DNA of 64,000 nucleotides from Inia geoffrensis (Eukaryota; Chordata; Mammalia; Artiodactyla; Iniidae), in contig CM070911.1 of NCBI GenBank assembly GCA_036417435.1, positions 2,604,001 to 2,668,000 on the forward strand, read 5' to 3'. Of this stretch, positions 54,600 to 64,000 are shown piece by piece; the stretch's first letter is position 1, and the number at the start of each line of letters is the position of its first letter. The notes below the pieces were generated by a model, which was given only the letters and a program-made list of their open reading frames with translations, did no database searches and was not told the DNA's origin. Position numbers and translations under genes: made by a program.

Positions 54600-54905
54600 T
54601 GCTGCTTCTTGCGCGTGGTGTAAGATGTCTTCTTTTTCTTAGCGCCTCCACAAAATCTCAACACAATGAAGCGTGGACTCCTTTTGAAAGCTGTAGTCAA
54701 GGTATGTCCATCTTCCAGTGGCTTGCCAGCAAAGTTCAGTCTTTGCTGATAAGGAGGGATTCCTTCTTTAACCTGGATCTTGGCCTTTACATTTTGTCTT
54801 ATACTCTACATTTCAACCTCGAAAAAGATGGCCTCCCCTTAAAAGATTTTACAGAAATCTGCATCTTGGCAATGGTGCCAGTGCAGATGGTGGGTCAGAA
54901 AAGCT
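54600..54905 (-). pseudogene. Processed pseudogene of ubiquitin-ribosomal protein eS31 (RPS27A)
   Basis: RPS27A encodes ubiquitin fused to ribosomal protein eS31. Read from an ATG at 54864-54862 on the minus strand, the copy aligns to the ubiquitin moiety: MQI-V start, then 'NVKAKIQ' and a 'LEDG' region, 'KESTLH' and the Gly-Gly junction ('[13 protein letters not shown]'). It then runs a few codons into the basic eS31 tail and stops near 54600. It has no introns. It is disabled by an in-frame TAG in the first half, at least two indels (including a 2-bp loss just before the Gly-Gly) and loss of most of eS31. The sequence 5' of the ATG up to about 54905 may be parent 5' UTR. The break before the parent 3' end, with no A-tail recognised, means either later truncation or incomplete insertion. 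UBB/UBC are ruled out by the eS31 tail. Confidence 0.85.
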
Positions 54906-54909
54906 CCTC

Positions 54910-55225
54910 CTCGATTTTTAAGATCACAAAGCAAAATTCAGTTTCAATGAGTGAATTCCATAAATAAAATAAATGGCAAAATAAAGAACTTGGTGAGGTT
55001 ATTTATAACCATGAAAGGTTTGAGGCATGTAGATTCTTTTGATGCATTTATATGTACCACGAATTCCAGCCAAACATCTGGCCTGAGCATAAGCCCAACC
55101 CTTGATCTGAAGGCCCCACTCTTACCTCACTTCTCTGTATTGGGACAAACTACAATAGAGGTTAAAACTGGTTTCATTGTGTTACATAGATGCACTATCA
55201 AAATTCTGATATTGCCGAAGATTGG
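54910..55225. other. No recognised feature
   Basis: Short ORF at 54951-55232 has no recognisable domain. Nothing else identified. Confidence 0.35.
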
Positions 55226-55227
55226 TC

Positions 55228-55375
55228 TGTGACTGGGCAAATGATTTAACCTTGGCATGCAAACTTTTGCATTTCTGAACTGGGCAATGATAACAGGATT
55301 ATTGTGAGGATTAAATGTGATAAGGATGTTTAACCTAGTGGCTGGCATACTGTAAGTCTGTGATGATTATTAATA
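55228..55375 (+). repeat. MIR/L2-like fragment
   Basis: 'gggcaaatgatttaaccttg', 'gattattgtgaggattaaat' and 'cctagtggctggcatactgt' follow the MIR/L2 order ('gggcaagttacttaacctct ... gttgtgaggattaaatgaga ... gcctggcacatagta'). Confidence 0.6.
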
Positions 55376-55379
55376 ATGG

Positions 55380-56555
55380 ATTTTTGAAGTTTCCCTCAAA
55401 GTCTCCTCATGCCCATTTATTATGCTCCATTATACGTAAACTTGTCATAAATGACAAAAGTAATATTTAGAAAGTAAATGCAGCTCTCCCTATTTAAATA
55501 GAGCTCAACAGCTCTATCACCTGATTCACTTTGTTTTTAAGACATTGGGAAAAACTGATGCTTAAAAAATACCCTACAGTATATGTATTTCCTAGTCATT
55601 TTAATTAAATGCATGTTTCTGGTGAATGTTGATCTTGAATGCTTGGGCTTAAGTTTTGTCTAGTTTATACCATCTATAATAAAAGCTCTAGATATTTTAA
55701 TATTAACAGAAAAACTGTAGTAAGATTTATAAACTTCAACTTTCCAAATTCATTAAATGTGTTTGGCATACTGAAGAGGTGGATAATTTACTGTAAAATA
55801 TTAAAATATTAAACATAATGACCTGCACAAGAAGCTGGCTGAATTGTTGGAACAGTAGCTGAGTTAATTAATTCTAGGATACATTGTACACTCTTTAGCT
55901 AGTTAAAGTAACACACATTAGTTTGCTACGATTAATAAGGTTTTCTGCATATCAAAGGAATCAAGGCTGATTAGATTAGCATTTCCAAGGGTTATCTAAA
56001 TTTGATACATTTATACAAATCAACATTTAATAAAACTGGAAAGAAAAAGAATTGGAAATCAGTATATAATAAAATATAAAGCAAAGATTTATCATTTTTC
56101 TAATCTATACTGTACTTTGAAAGCAGCACTTTGTATTTCATCATTTTCATTCCAATTACAGAAAATGCTGATACTTTATAAATGTAAGAGCAAGAACATA
56201 TTTTCTTTGAATATTATATTTTTAATGAAAATCTTATACTGAATATCCTCAGATATGTTCATATGCCTATGAGCACATTTTTATGTTATAAAGTGATAGA
56301 TTAGTAGAGATCTGGGCCTATATTCACTTGTATAAATAGTTGGGAATGAGGTAAATAAAATTATTTAAAAATGGAAGATAGTAGAATAGAAATCCAGGGA
56401 TAAAATCTTTAATTACACAGGGTTATTCTTTGCATACCAGTAACTCTTCAGTTTCACCAAATTTAACAAAGAAGATTAATACGTGAAACTGCAGGACCCA
56501 TGAGAGAAGTGCAACCTTTGAACTGGAGCTGGTACACCCTAGCTCTAGTAAGAAC
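55380..56555. other. AT-rich single-copy-like DNA
   Basis: No repeats recognised. 55820-56015 has dense TAATTA/ATTAAT motifs in non-repetitive sequence and could be a conserved non-coding element. Confidence 0.35.
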
Positions 56556-56559
56556 CTGG

Positions 56560-56715
56560 CTCGTCCCCTGTCTTTTCACATAGAGTTTTATTGGAACAAA
56601 GCCACGGCTGCTTGTTTAGGTTTAGTGTATGGTTGCTCTCACACTTGGTGGCAGAGTTGAGTAATTACAGCAGAGGCCTGCTTGTGAAATTTTGTCTCCC
56701 TTCAGCATAAAGCCT
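56560..56715 (+). mobile_element. Old DNA-transposon-like repeat (MER-type)
   Basis: 'gagttttattggaacaaagc', 'cacggctgcttgtttaggtt', 'tagtgtatggttgctctcac' and 'ggcagagttgagtaattaca' match a common mammalian element with 'aagttttattggaacacagccacgcccattc ... gcagagttgagtagttgcga' (consensus quoted in part). Family name not asserted. Confidence 0.55.
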
Positions 56716-56760
56716 GAAAAACAGGAGGTGCTCAATAGGTATTTTTTTAAATCTATTGAG

Positions 56761-56813
56761 GGAAGAAAGGAAGGAAGGAAGGAAGGAAGGAAGGAAGGAA
56801 GGAAGGAAGGAAG
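56761..56813. repeat. (GGAA)n microsatellite
   Basis: About 11 uninterrupted GGAA units from 56769, preceded by 'ggaagaaa'. The minus-strand ORF with repeated Ser-Phe-Leu-Pro is an artefact of it. Confidence 0.95.
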
Positions 56814-56814
56814 C

Positions 56815-58350
56815 CAAAGATTTAAAGTATATGATTGAAGTAGTTCATTGACACACACTAGAAAACATCATTCTGGGAGAGTGAACCAGAACCCCATTAA
56901 CCAGGACAGCAGTGCTCAAGTTGGGGTGAACACAATTATATATTGAGAGAAATATTAAGAAATAAATGTGTGTATGAGATAGACGTAGAGTACCTATAGG
57001 ATGTAATATATATTAAAATATAATTCTAATATATGGTATTATATGTGCATTTATATATATACATGTATGTATATAGATACATACATACACGAAAAAATTC
57101 AATACCTTAAAAATCAATATGTAGACAAAGTCAAAGAATTTATTACTATTATTGAATAAACTTCCAGAATACAAAAATAAATCTGATATTTTATAGACAT
57201 GTTTCATTACTATCACAATTTTATTTTTAAATATTGTGGTAGTTTAATGTTGCACGATTGACGTTATATTGCAGGAATGATAATTTTTGCAGGCTCAGAT
57301 GTTTGATTTCTACTGCCGCCATGGTGCTGCCAATTTCCTTAACAAATTTCCACTTTTAACTGAATTTGGGTACTAGAACAAACTTAGAAACCTTGTTTGT
57401 TTTTTAAATTTAGTTCTGCTGATGTTTATTTTACTACCAAATTTTAAGCTGCAGTTCTATTCTACTAGGAATTAAGTGAGATAAAGCTACACTACTGAAC
57501 TTGAAGAATTGCTCATAGTGGTAATACAATTTCACTGAAGCAAACCCACAAACTGAATCTTTAGTATTTCTTGAAGGACATGCTCTCTACATATTTTATA
57601 AGCAGACATAATTGCTGTCTCATATTTTTACTTCTAATATTTTTGCCTGATTTGTACAGTTACTTGAGAAGAATTAGCTCCGAAACTTTGGACCTAGAAA
57701 TGTGTCAAAAGAGCAATTTAATTGGTTTGATTGGTAGAAAAATCATGTTTTGATTTCCTCATTTCCTCCAACACTGTCTTCTTTTTTCTATGTATATATT
57801 TAATTTTTTTGTGTGTATATTTAATTTTTCTTTATATATATTTAATTTTGAGAATTAAATTATTAAATTATCTTATGAGAGAAGATTAATTATGGATGGT
57901 GTTATGACTTCAGAGTTGTTCTTTATGCTACATGGAAAATCAGCTTTTCATTATCACAAGATACAATATAATAAATTCTCTAACAAAGCTATTTATTGAA
58001 AGATTCAAGGCCTGAATTTAATTTAAACACTAGCAGTAAATATAGTTCTTAAAAATAATTTTGTTTTCTATTATGAATGCTAGTACACAAAGCAATTCTA
58101 TAAGGAATAGAATATCATATAACCTAACCTCTATTGTTAGGCTCTGTAATATTTTTACAAGGATTTACTGGCTCAAAAAAAGAATAATTTCACAAAATTT
58201 TATATGCTAATTCAGTTTTTAATATACAAATGAACCATCATTCTATTTTCCTGTGTTGCTATTTATCTGAAAATTCTCAATAATTGTTTTCTAATGGAAA
58301 ATTGGCAGCTTTGACTACAATGAATAAATATTGTAAAATGTCACTCCTCA
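56815..58350. other. AT-rich, low-complexity patches
   Basis: (TA)/(TAGA)-like low complexity at 57000-57095, and three loose copies of 'tatat(at)ttaattttt' at 57792-57849. No gene recognised. Confidence 0.35.
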
Positions 58351-58352
58351 AT

Positions 58353-58355
<3 letters not shown>

Positions 58356-58386
<31 letters not shown>
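58356..58386. repeat. (TA)n microsatellite
   Basis: About 15 uninterrupted TA units followed by a short GA tract. Confidence 0.95.
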
Positions 58387-58390
<4 letters not shown>

Positions 58391-59109
58391 GAGAGATTTT
58401 AATATATATAGCAAATCAGGAGGTTTCTTACTCCAAATTACATCTAAATTGCCAGTTTAAAATTTTCCTGTGTTTACTTTTAAATTTATATGCAATATGA
58501 ATCACTCTTTTGGGTGCATGATTCTGAGTCTTGACAAAGACAGAGGATTGTATAACCATCACCACTGCGGTCGAGGTACACAGCTGTTTCGTTGCCTCCA
58601 ATATTCCTGGTGCGGTCCCTTTGTACTCTCTTTCCCCTCACTTCCAAGAGCTGTCGACCACTGATGTTTCCACTCATATAATTTCATTTTTGCTGAATGT
58701 CATATAAGTGGAATGATATTATGAGGCTTTTGAGTTTGGCTTCTCTCAGCATCATACAAATGAGTCATCCAACGACTTCACACACTGTGTGTGTCAGCAG
58801 CTTACGCCTTCACATCAGTAAACTGCAGTTGACGCATGAGTGTGCCACTGCCTGCTCATCAATTCACAGGCTGAAGGACAGTCAGGTTGTTTCCAGTTCT
58901 TGGAGATTAATGATAAAGCTGCTCTAAATAATCACATACAGGTTTTTGTGCAGGCATTCTCCCCTAGTCTCTGATTTGTCTTTTCTGTTTCTTAATAATG
59001 TCTTTCACAGAACAAATTTAAAAGTTTTTGATCATTTTATGAGTTGTGCTTTTGGTATTGTACTCAGGACCCTTTGCCTAAGGGTGACACAAGTCTATTT
59101 ATATGTTGC

Positions 59110-59157
59110 TTCTATAGTTTTATATTTTATGCAAGTTTCTATAGTTTTATATTTTAT
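59110..59157. repeat. 27-bp-period tandem duplication in old L1
   Basis: 'ttctatagttttatattttat' minus its last base (20 nt shown as 'ttctatagttttatatttta') occurs at 59110 and again at 59137. The exact repeated unit is 21 nt with a 6-nt spacer. Confidence 0.85.
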
Positions 59158-59284
59158 ATTTAAGCTTATAATGTACTTTGAGCTAATTTTTGTCTTTAGA
59201 CTGCCTTCACAGCTTTGTCAAAATCAATTAAAGATAGGCATGGATCTTCTTCTGGACTCTATTCTGCTTTGTTGATCTTTATGC

Positions 59285-59553
59285 AGTACTGTCCTTGCTG
59301 GTTTTGAAGATAAAGGAAGGGACCATGAGTCAAAGGATGCTGGTGGCCTCTAGAAGCTGGAAAAGTGAAGGAAACAATTTCTCTCCTAGAGCCTCCAGAA
59401 GGGACCACAGTCCCTCTGACACCTTCATTTTAGCCCAGTGAGACCGTGTAAGATTTCTTACCTACAAAACTCTGGATCACAAATTTGTGTTGTTTTAAGT
59501 TCCTAAATTTGTGGGCTTTCATTTGTTATGGTAGCAAGAGGAAACTAATATAA
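59285..59553 (+). mobile_element. MaLR/MLT-type LTR fragment nested in L1M
   Basis: 'cttgctggttttgaagataa', 'gggaccatgagtcaaaggat', 'ggcctctagaagctggaaaa', 'tagagcctccagaagggacc', 'attttagcccagtgagaccg' and 'gaggaaactaatata' match the 3' half of the same LTR-like family as at 25285. L1M sequence resumes on both sides. Confidence 0.7.
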
Positions 59554-60463
59554 TGGTGAATTACATGGTTTGATAAGCAGACTTGAATTCTAAGGATGAC
59601 TACACTTGCTTCTGATATATTATTATTTTTATGTATATTGAAGGATTCGATTTACTAGGGTTCTTTTTTTTTTTTTTTGGTCTATGTTCACAATGGATAT
59701 TAGGCTGTAATTTTGTTTTCTTGTGAAGTCTTCATCTGGGTCTGACATCCAAATAGTAGTGGCTTCACAAAGTGAGTGGTGAGTGGTTCTCTCCCTTCCA
59801 TTTCCTGGAAGAGATTGTGTAGCATTTGTATTATTTTTTAGTAAATGTTTGGTCGAAATCATGTGAGGCTGTAGTTTTTGGGGGAAGTGTTGTTCTAACT
59901 ACATATACAATTTCTTTAATAAATACAGTCTATTCAGGTTATCTATTTCTTGTGGGAATTTTGGCTGTTTGTGTCTTTCAAGGAACTGGTCCATTTTAAC
60001 TAAGTTGTTTAATTGATGAGGGTGGAATTGTTCATAGTGTTTGCTAGTTATCTTATTAACATCCATGGTGTCTGTAGTCATCCCCCTTTTTCATTTCTGA
60101 TATTGGTAATTTGTGTCTTCTCTCTTTTTTTCCTGGCGAGTCTTGCTTGAAGCTTATCAATTTTATTTAACTTTTCAAAGAGCTAGTTTTTGTTTTGAAT
60201 TATTTTTCTATTTTTTATTGTTTTCAATTTTATTGATTAATTTTAAAACATTCTATTCTCTTTTCTTGGGTTCAATTTTCTATTTTGCTTTCTGGTCTAT
60301 TAAGGTAAAGCATAGACTTTTATTTTGAAAACTTTCTTTTTTCTAGCACAAACATTTTATTGCTGCAGGTTTTCCTCTGAGCACTTCTTTAGCCAAATCC
60401 CACAAATATTGGTATGATGTATATTCATTTTCACTCAGTTCAAATATTTCCTAATTTACCTTG

Positions 60464-60689
60464 ACATTTCCTTTTTTGTTTTTGCGGTACACAGGCCTCT
60501 CACTGTTGTGGCCTCTCCCGTTGTGGAACACAGGCTCTGGACACACAGGCTCAGCAGCCATGGCTCATGGGCCCAGCCGCTCTGCGACATGTGGGATCCT
60601 CCTGGATTTGGGCACGAACCTGTGTCCCCTGCATTGGCAGGCAGACTTTCAACCACTGTGCCACCAGGGAAGCCCAACATTTCCTTTTT
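60464..60689 (-). mobile_element. CHR-type SINE with 13-bp target-site duplication, nested in L1M
   Basis: 'acatttccttttt' at 60464-60476 and 60677-60689 is an exact duplication. The minus-strand head is 'gggcttccctggtggcacag', and the body carries the diagnostic 'agcggctgggcccatgagcc' block. It is diverged at CpG sites (TG/CA), so older than the copy at 33199. ORFs on both strands are SINE read-through. Confidence 0.92.
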
Positions 60690-61139
60690 AACTCTTGTTT
60701 TATGTGGAAGTATATTGCTTACTTTCCAAATATTTGGAGATTTTCCAGGTATCTTTCTATCATTAATTTCTATTTTAATTCCCTTGTGTAGGAGAATATA
60801 TTTGTATAATTTCAATTATTTTAATTTCAATATATACCCCAAGTTTAGTTTATCTGGATGACTGTTTTATGTGCACTTGAAAAAAAAGTGTGCATTCTAC
60901 TATTGTTGGGTGGAGAGTGAATAAATGCCAATTATGTCAATTTGGTTGAAACTGCTGATCAAGCCTTCTACATCCTTGCTAATTTTCTATTTATTTATTC
61001 TATCAATTACTGAGAGAGAAATGTTAAGCCTTAAGGTATAATTGTGGATTTCTCTATTTCTCCATTCAGTTTTATCAGTTTTTACTTCATGTGTTTTGAT
61101 GCTCTGTTAATTTTGGAATGGGATACTAAATTATACTCA

Positions 61140-61600
61140 AATAATCCAAAATAAAGCAGAAAGAAATTAACAAAAGAATATAAAACAAAGCCAATAAAGA
61201 GAAAACAAAAAAAATGGTAAACTTAACTCCAACCATAATTAATTAATGTAACCAATAATTTCATTAAATGTAAGTGTTCTAAATACTTTAAATAAAAGAT
61301 AGAGATTGTCAAGACAGTTGGGTAGACAGAAAAACAAACAAGATCCAACTATATGCTATCTACAAATATCCATTTGAAATATGATATAGGTTAAGCGTAC
61401 ACATACAGAAACAATATGCCATACAAACACTAACCAAAAAACAGACAAACAATGGAGTGGTTGTATTATATGTATGAAAAAGTAGTCTTAAAACAAGGAA
61501 GAAAATCAGGAATAAAAAGAAAATCATATATTCATAATAAAATTAATAGAATCAACTCATGAAGAAAGTATAACAATCCATAAAATGGACAATTGACTAA
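61140..61600 (+). mobile_element. Inverted L1M ORF2 5' segment (endonuclease region)
   Basis: 'aagatagagattgtcaagac', 'agatccaactatatgctatc', 'acactaaccaaaaaacagac', 'aatggagtggttgtattata' and 'gaagaaagtataacaatcca' follow the sense order of L1M ORF2 N-terminal sequence. They lie on the plus strand, while the adjoining 3' portion (58460-61136) is on the minus strand. The right limit is unclear; similarity fades after about 61600. Confidence 0.55.
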
Positions 61601-62430
61601 ATAGTTTCCTAAGAGAAAGTTCAGCTTGATGTTAATACTAATAAAGCAAGACAGAAAAAAAGAGAGAATAGAAAGGAAATAAAGCTGACCAAATTCTCAT
61701 GCATTCACTATGAAATTTTCATAAGGCACATTATGGGGTATAATCTACTCATATCTGAGAGAAATTAGCAAAAAATATGTAACTATTAAGAAGCTTACAG
61801 ATGTAGGATTCTCTTTAACAATAATGTTTAAGTCAGGTCAACAGTGTACATACAGTAAGTTCAGACTTCAAAATGCCCTTCAGTTTGAGAAATATGGAAA
61901 TTAGAGATAAAATATCAAAAGACCAAAAATAAGCACAAAGATAAAAGACATAGCCCAAATTAAAGACAAGATAGACTTCCCTATGGATCAAAAATGGAAC
62001 ACATATCAGTCAAACACTATCCAATTAAAAAAACAATTAAAAATTTCAATGTATGGATACTTTAAAATCAGATTATGTACATTTTAAAGAAAAATAAGTA
62101 ATATTAGAGACCTAGAGGATCAGCATTTAATAATAATAGAATTAACTATCTAAAAAAATTTTTTTTTTAACTGAGTATCCTGTAATTCAGAGATGTGGAT
62201 GTGGTGTGGCTGGCTTGCTAAATGAACACAGAATCTAAAATGTTTGTGCACCTTAAAATAGTCTCAAAATACGTAAATGAAAGGCAGTAAAATTGTTGGA
62301 GGAAATATTTACAAATTGTCAGGGATAGCAGAGCACATGAAATACACTTTTACTTATTAAATTGTCATGCAGACAAAATATTTGTACAGCTGTAGATTGG
62401 AAAAACACAATGAATAATTTTAATGTGTGT
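61600..62430. other. AT-rich, possibly decayed L1
   Basis: A-rich on the plus strand and L1-like in composition, but with no phrase I can place. No gene. Confidence 0.3.
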
Positions 62431-62966
62431 CCCCCCCCCAAAATTCCTGCCTATTAGTGTAACACTCTGTGCAGCCCTGTTAACTTTAAATGTGGTGGGA
62501 TCCTGCTCCTGTGATTAGGCCATGTTATATGGAACAACCTGCTTTAAGAAAGGGCCTGGGTTGACCTCATGAGCCCTTAAGTCAAGGTGTAAGGTCAGAA
62601 ACAGGGAGTCAGAGATTCGAAGTGAGAAGAATTTAACACAAGAGAAATTCTCTGTTGATGGTTTGAATATGGGGGACACATAGAAAGGAATGCACATGCC
62701 CTCTAGGGGCAGAAAGTGGCCTTCAGCTGACAGACAGCCAGCCACAGGGACCTCAGTCCTACAACCAGAAGGAACTGAATGTGGCCAACAATCTGAGTGA
62801 GCTTGGAAGTGGATTGCTCCTCAGAGCCTCCAGAAAGGAGCACAGTGCAGCTGACTTCTTGATTTCAGCCTTGTATGGCTCTGAGCACAGGCCAGCCTTC
62901 TGATCCACCCTAAGTCACTATGCGTGTGGCAATGTATTATGCAGAAAAGCAAACTAGTAACAGACG
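62431..62966 (+). mobile_element. MaLR/MLT-type LTR, old
   Basis: 'ccaaaattcctgcctattag', 'cctcatgagcccttaagtca', 'gggagtcagagattcgaagt', 'gggacctcagtcctacaacc', 'cctcagagcctccagaaagg', 'gatttcagccttgtatggct' and 'gcaaactagtaacag' follow the order of a common old LTR-like family related to those at 25285 and 59285. Near full length. Confidence 0.65.
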
Positions 62967-62969
62967 TTA

Positions 62970-64000
62970 ACATGAATATATTCACCAAAAGCTGTGTGAA
63001 ACCTTTACAGAGAGAAATGATTAAACTCAATGTCATCAAGATAAGGATTTTCACCAAAGTTATACATAGGTTTAATGGTATTACAATAAAAATGTGAACA
63101 TATTATTTTTTGTACTAGAAAGTAACATTTTAATATTTATATGGGATGTCAGTGTATAAAGGCTAGCCAAGTTGATTTTAGAGTGAAAGGGACAGCTTAC
63201 TTTAATTCTATTGATGAGAATATAAACTGAAAAAATACGTCTAGACATTCCAAATCTACGAATTCAGCATATTTAAAAAATCTAAGTGTGCCAATATCTT
63301 CAATGCACACATATACCAATGCATATATTCCTTACAGATTTTTAAGACAGTTCTATATAGGCATACATATACATATATACCCTTTCCTAGTGGACTTGCT
63401 AAATAAATTAATAGCATTCTCACAGAAAATATCATCAGCCATATTGACTAGGAATAATATCTTCAGTATATTTTACATGAAGTAAGAGAATGAAAATGTT
63501 ATGTACATTGGGATGCAGAAGTGGATTTTTTTTCAATAAGATGAGAAAATGTTATCTATTGATATTCTTCTGTTGGGGAGCTTCACATAGTTTGAGAAAA
63601 AATGATGTAGAGTGGTTTAGGATTACCGGGGGTATGCTCATGTATCTGACATTTGCCTTTTAAAGAAAGCATGCATTATTAAATCACAGGCATTTAGTTC
63701 ATCAAGATGGGTTTGGACATCTAAATTACAGGGTATCAGCTAAGGAAGAACCAAACTGTTTTGCATAACAAAATGGTGAGATAGCTGAGAAATAATCAGA
63801 AGAAGAGGCTGGCTGTTAATGAAGAAAGGGCAGAGAAAAAAATGTAGGTAGCTGTATGATTTAGGTTGATATTGTACTTGAGGGAGAAAATAAATTGTAA
63901 TGGAGATCTTTATGTTTTTTATTGTGGGATGTGCAGTCTAAACAATCTCCTTCATCTCCCCAGTGAAATCTGCAGTAAGTTCTGTGTAGCTCACCATTAA
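62970..64000. other. AT-rich sequence to the window edge
   Basis: No repeat family or gene recognised. The 65-codon ORF at 63288-63485 is unsupported. Confidence 0.35.

Larger units (their letters stand above)
58460..61136 (-). mobile_element. Old L1M element, 3' UTR to endonuclease, with nested insertions
   Basis: The plus strand reads as the reverse of L1M: 'aatgtcatataagtggaatg', 'ggttgtttccagttcttgga' and 'ttgtcttttctgtttcttaa' in the 3' part. These are followed by 'gctgtaattttgttttcttg', 'tggtccattttaactaagtt' and 'gcttatcaattttatttaac' (ORF2 linker; a minus ORF shows 'MDQFLERHKQPKF'). Then come 'gcacttctttagccaaatcc' and 'atggccgttt'-like endonuclease sequence up to 61136. An LTR fragment (59285-59553) and a SINE (60477-60676) are nested. 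No open frame remains. Next to 61136 the more 5' L1 sequence appears in inverted orientation. Confidence 0.75.

Noticed and set aside
54600..54864. Functional ubiquitin gene
   Set aside because: Premature stop, indels and missing 3' half mark it as a processed pseudogene.
1..64000. An undescribed multi-gene system or operon
   Set aside because: No cluster of intact genes exists. All long ORFs trace to transposable elements, microsatellites or unsupported frames.

Overview
The window looks like nuclear DNA from a cetacean (whale or dolphin), or at least a whale/hippo-type artiodactyl. The main reason is the SINE complement. Eleven copies of tRNA-derived CHR-type SINEs were found, with heads such as 'cttccctggtggcgcagtgg' and 'cttccctggtggtccagtgg', in both the short and the long (~350 bp) forms. 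Several have clean target-site duplications. No ruminant BovB/Bov-A, pig PRE-1, primate Alu or carnivore SINE was seen. The youngest L1 copies carry an artiodactyl-type L1 ORF1/ORF2 and 3' UTR. Assignment to Cetacea is from memory of these families, not from a search.

No intact protein-coding gene can be supported in these 64 kb. The base composition is AT-rich, open reading frames are short, and almost every ORF over 80 codons lies in a transposable element, a microsatellite or unsupported sequence. The window is best read as intergenic or deep-intronic DNA. The only gene-like items are a disabled ubiquitin-RPS27A processed pseudogene (minus strand, about 54.6-54.9 kb), a 3'-truncated U6 snRNA retrocopy with its own target-site duplication (48.02-48.08 kb), and one orphan 198-bp open segment on the minus strand with plausible splice sites (17,575-17,772).

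Layout. 0-2 kb: two L1 3' ends and a (TA)n microsatellite. 4.31-8.24 kb: a nearly complete minus-strand L1 bounded by a 13-bp duplication, with 5' UTR, ORF1 (one nonsense codon), the ORF2 endonuclease, a large internal ORF2 deletion and a nested SINE. 8.7-19.4 kb: old L1, a probable ERV LTR (14.7-15.3 kb) and five SINEs. 19.7-22.2 kb: the longest stretch with no recognisable repeat. 23-32 kb: microsatellites, MIR fragments, a MaLR-like LTR and old L1 pieces. 32.7-34.3 kb: a three-level nest (old L1, then an ERV LTR, then a SINE). 36-39 kb: an MLT1-type LTR, a SINE and an L2 split by a SINE. 40-45 kb: MER5-like DNA transposons, a long L2 3' portion and an L1M/HAL1-like element. 48-56 kb: the U6 and RPS27A retrocopies, L1 and L2 fragments and mostly single-copy DNA. 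58.5-62 kb: an old minus-strand L1 with a nested LTR fragment and SINE. Its upstream endonuclease part appears inverted, as produced by twin priming. 62.4-63 kb: another MaLR-like LTR.

The elements do not form a pathway. What the window records is a layered history of retrotransposition: ancient L2/MIR/MER, then L1M and MaLR/ERV LTRs, then younger L1 and CHR SINEs that inserted into the older elements. The L1 machinery (in trans) also explains the RPS27A and U6 copies. I found no sign of an undescribed gene system. The items most worth checking are the orphan exon-like segment, the truncated U6 copy, the rearranged L1 copies and a few repeat-free AT-rich blocks that could be conserved non-coding elements.
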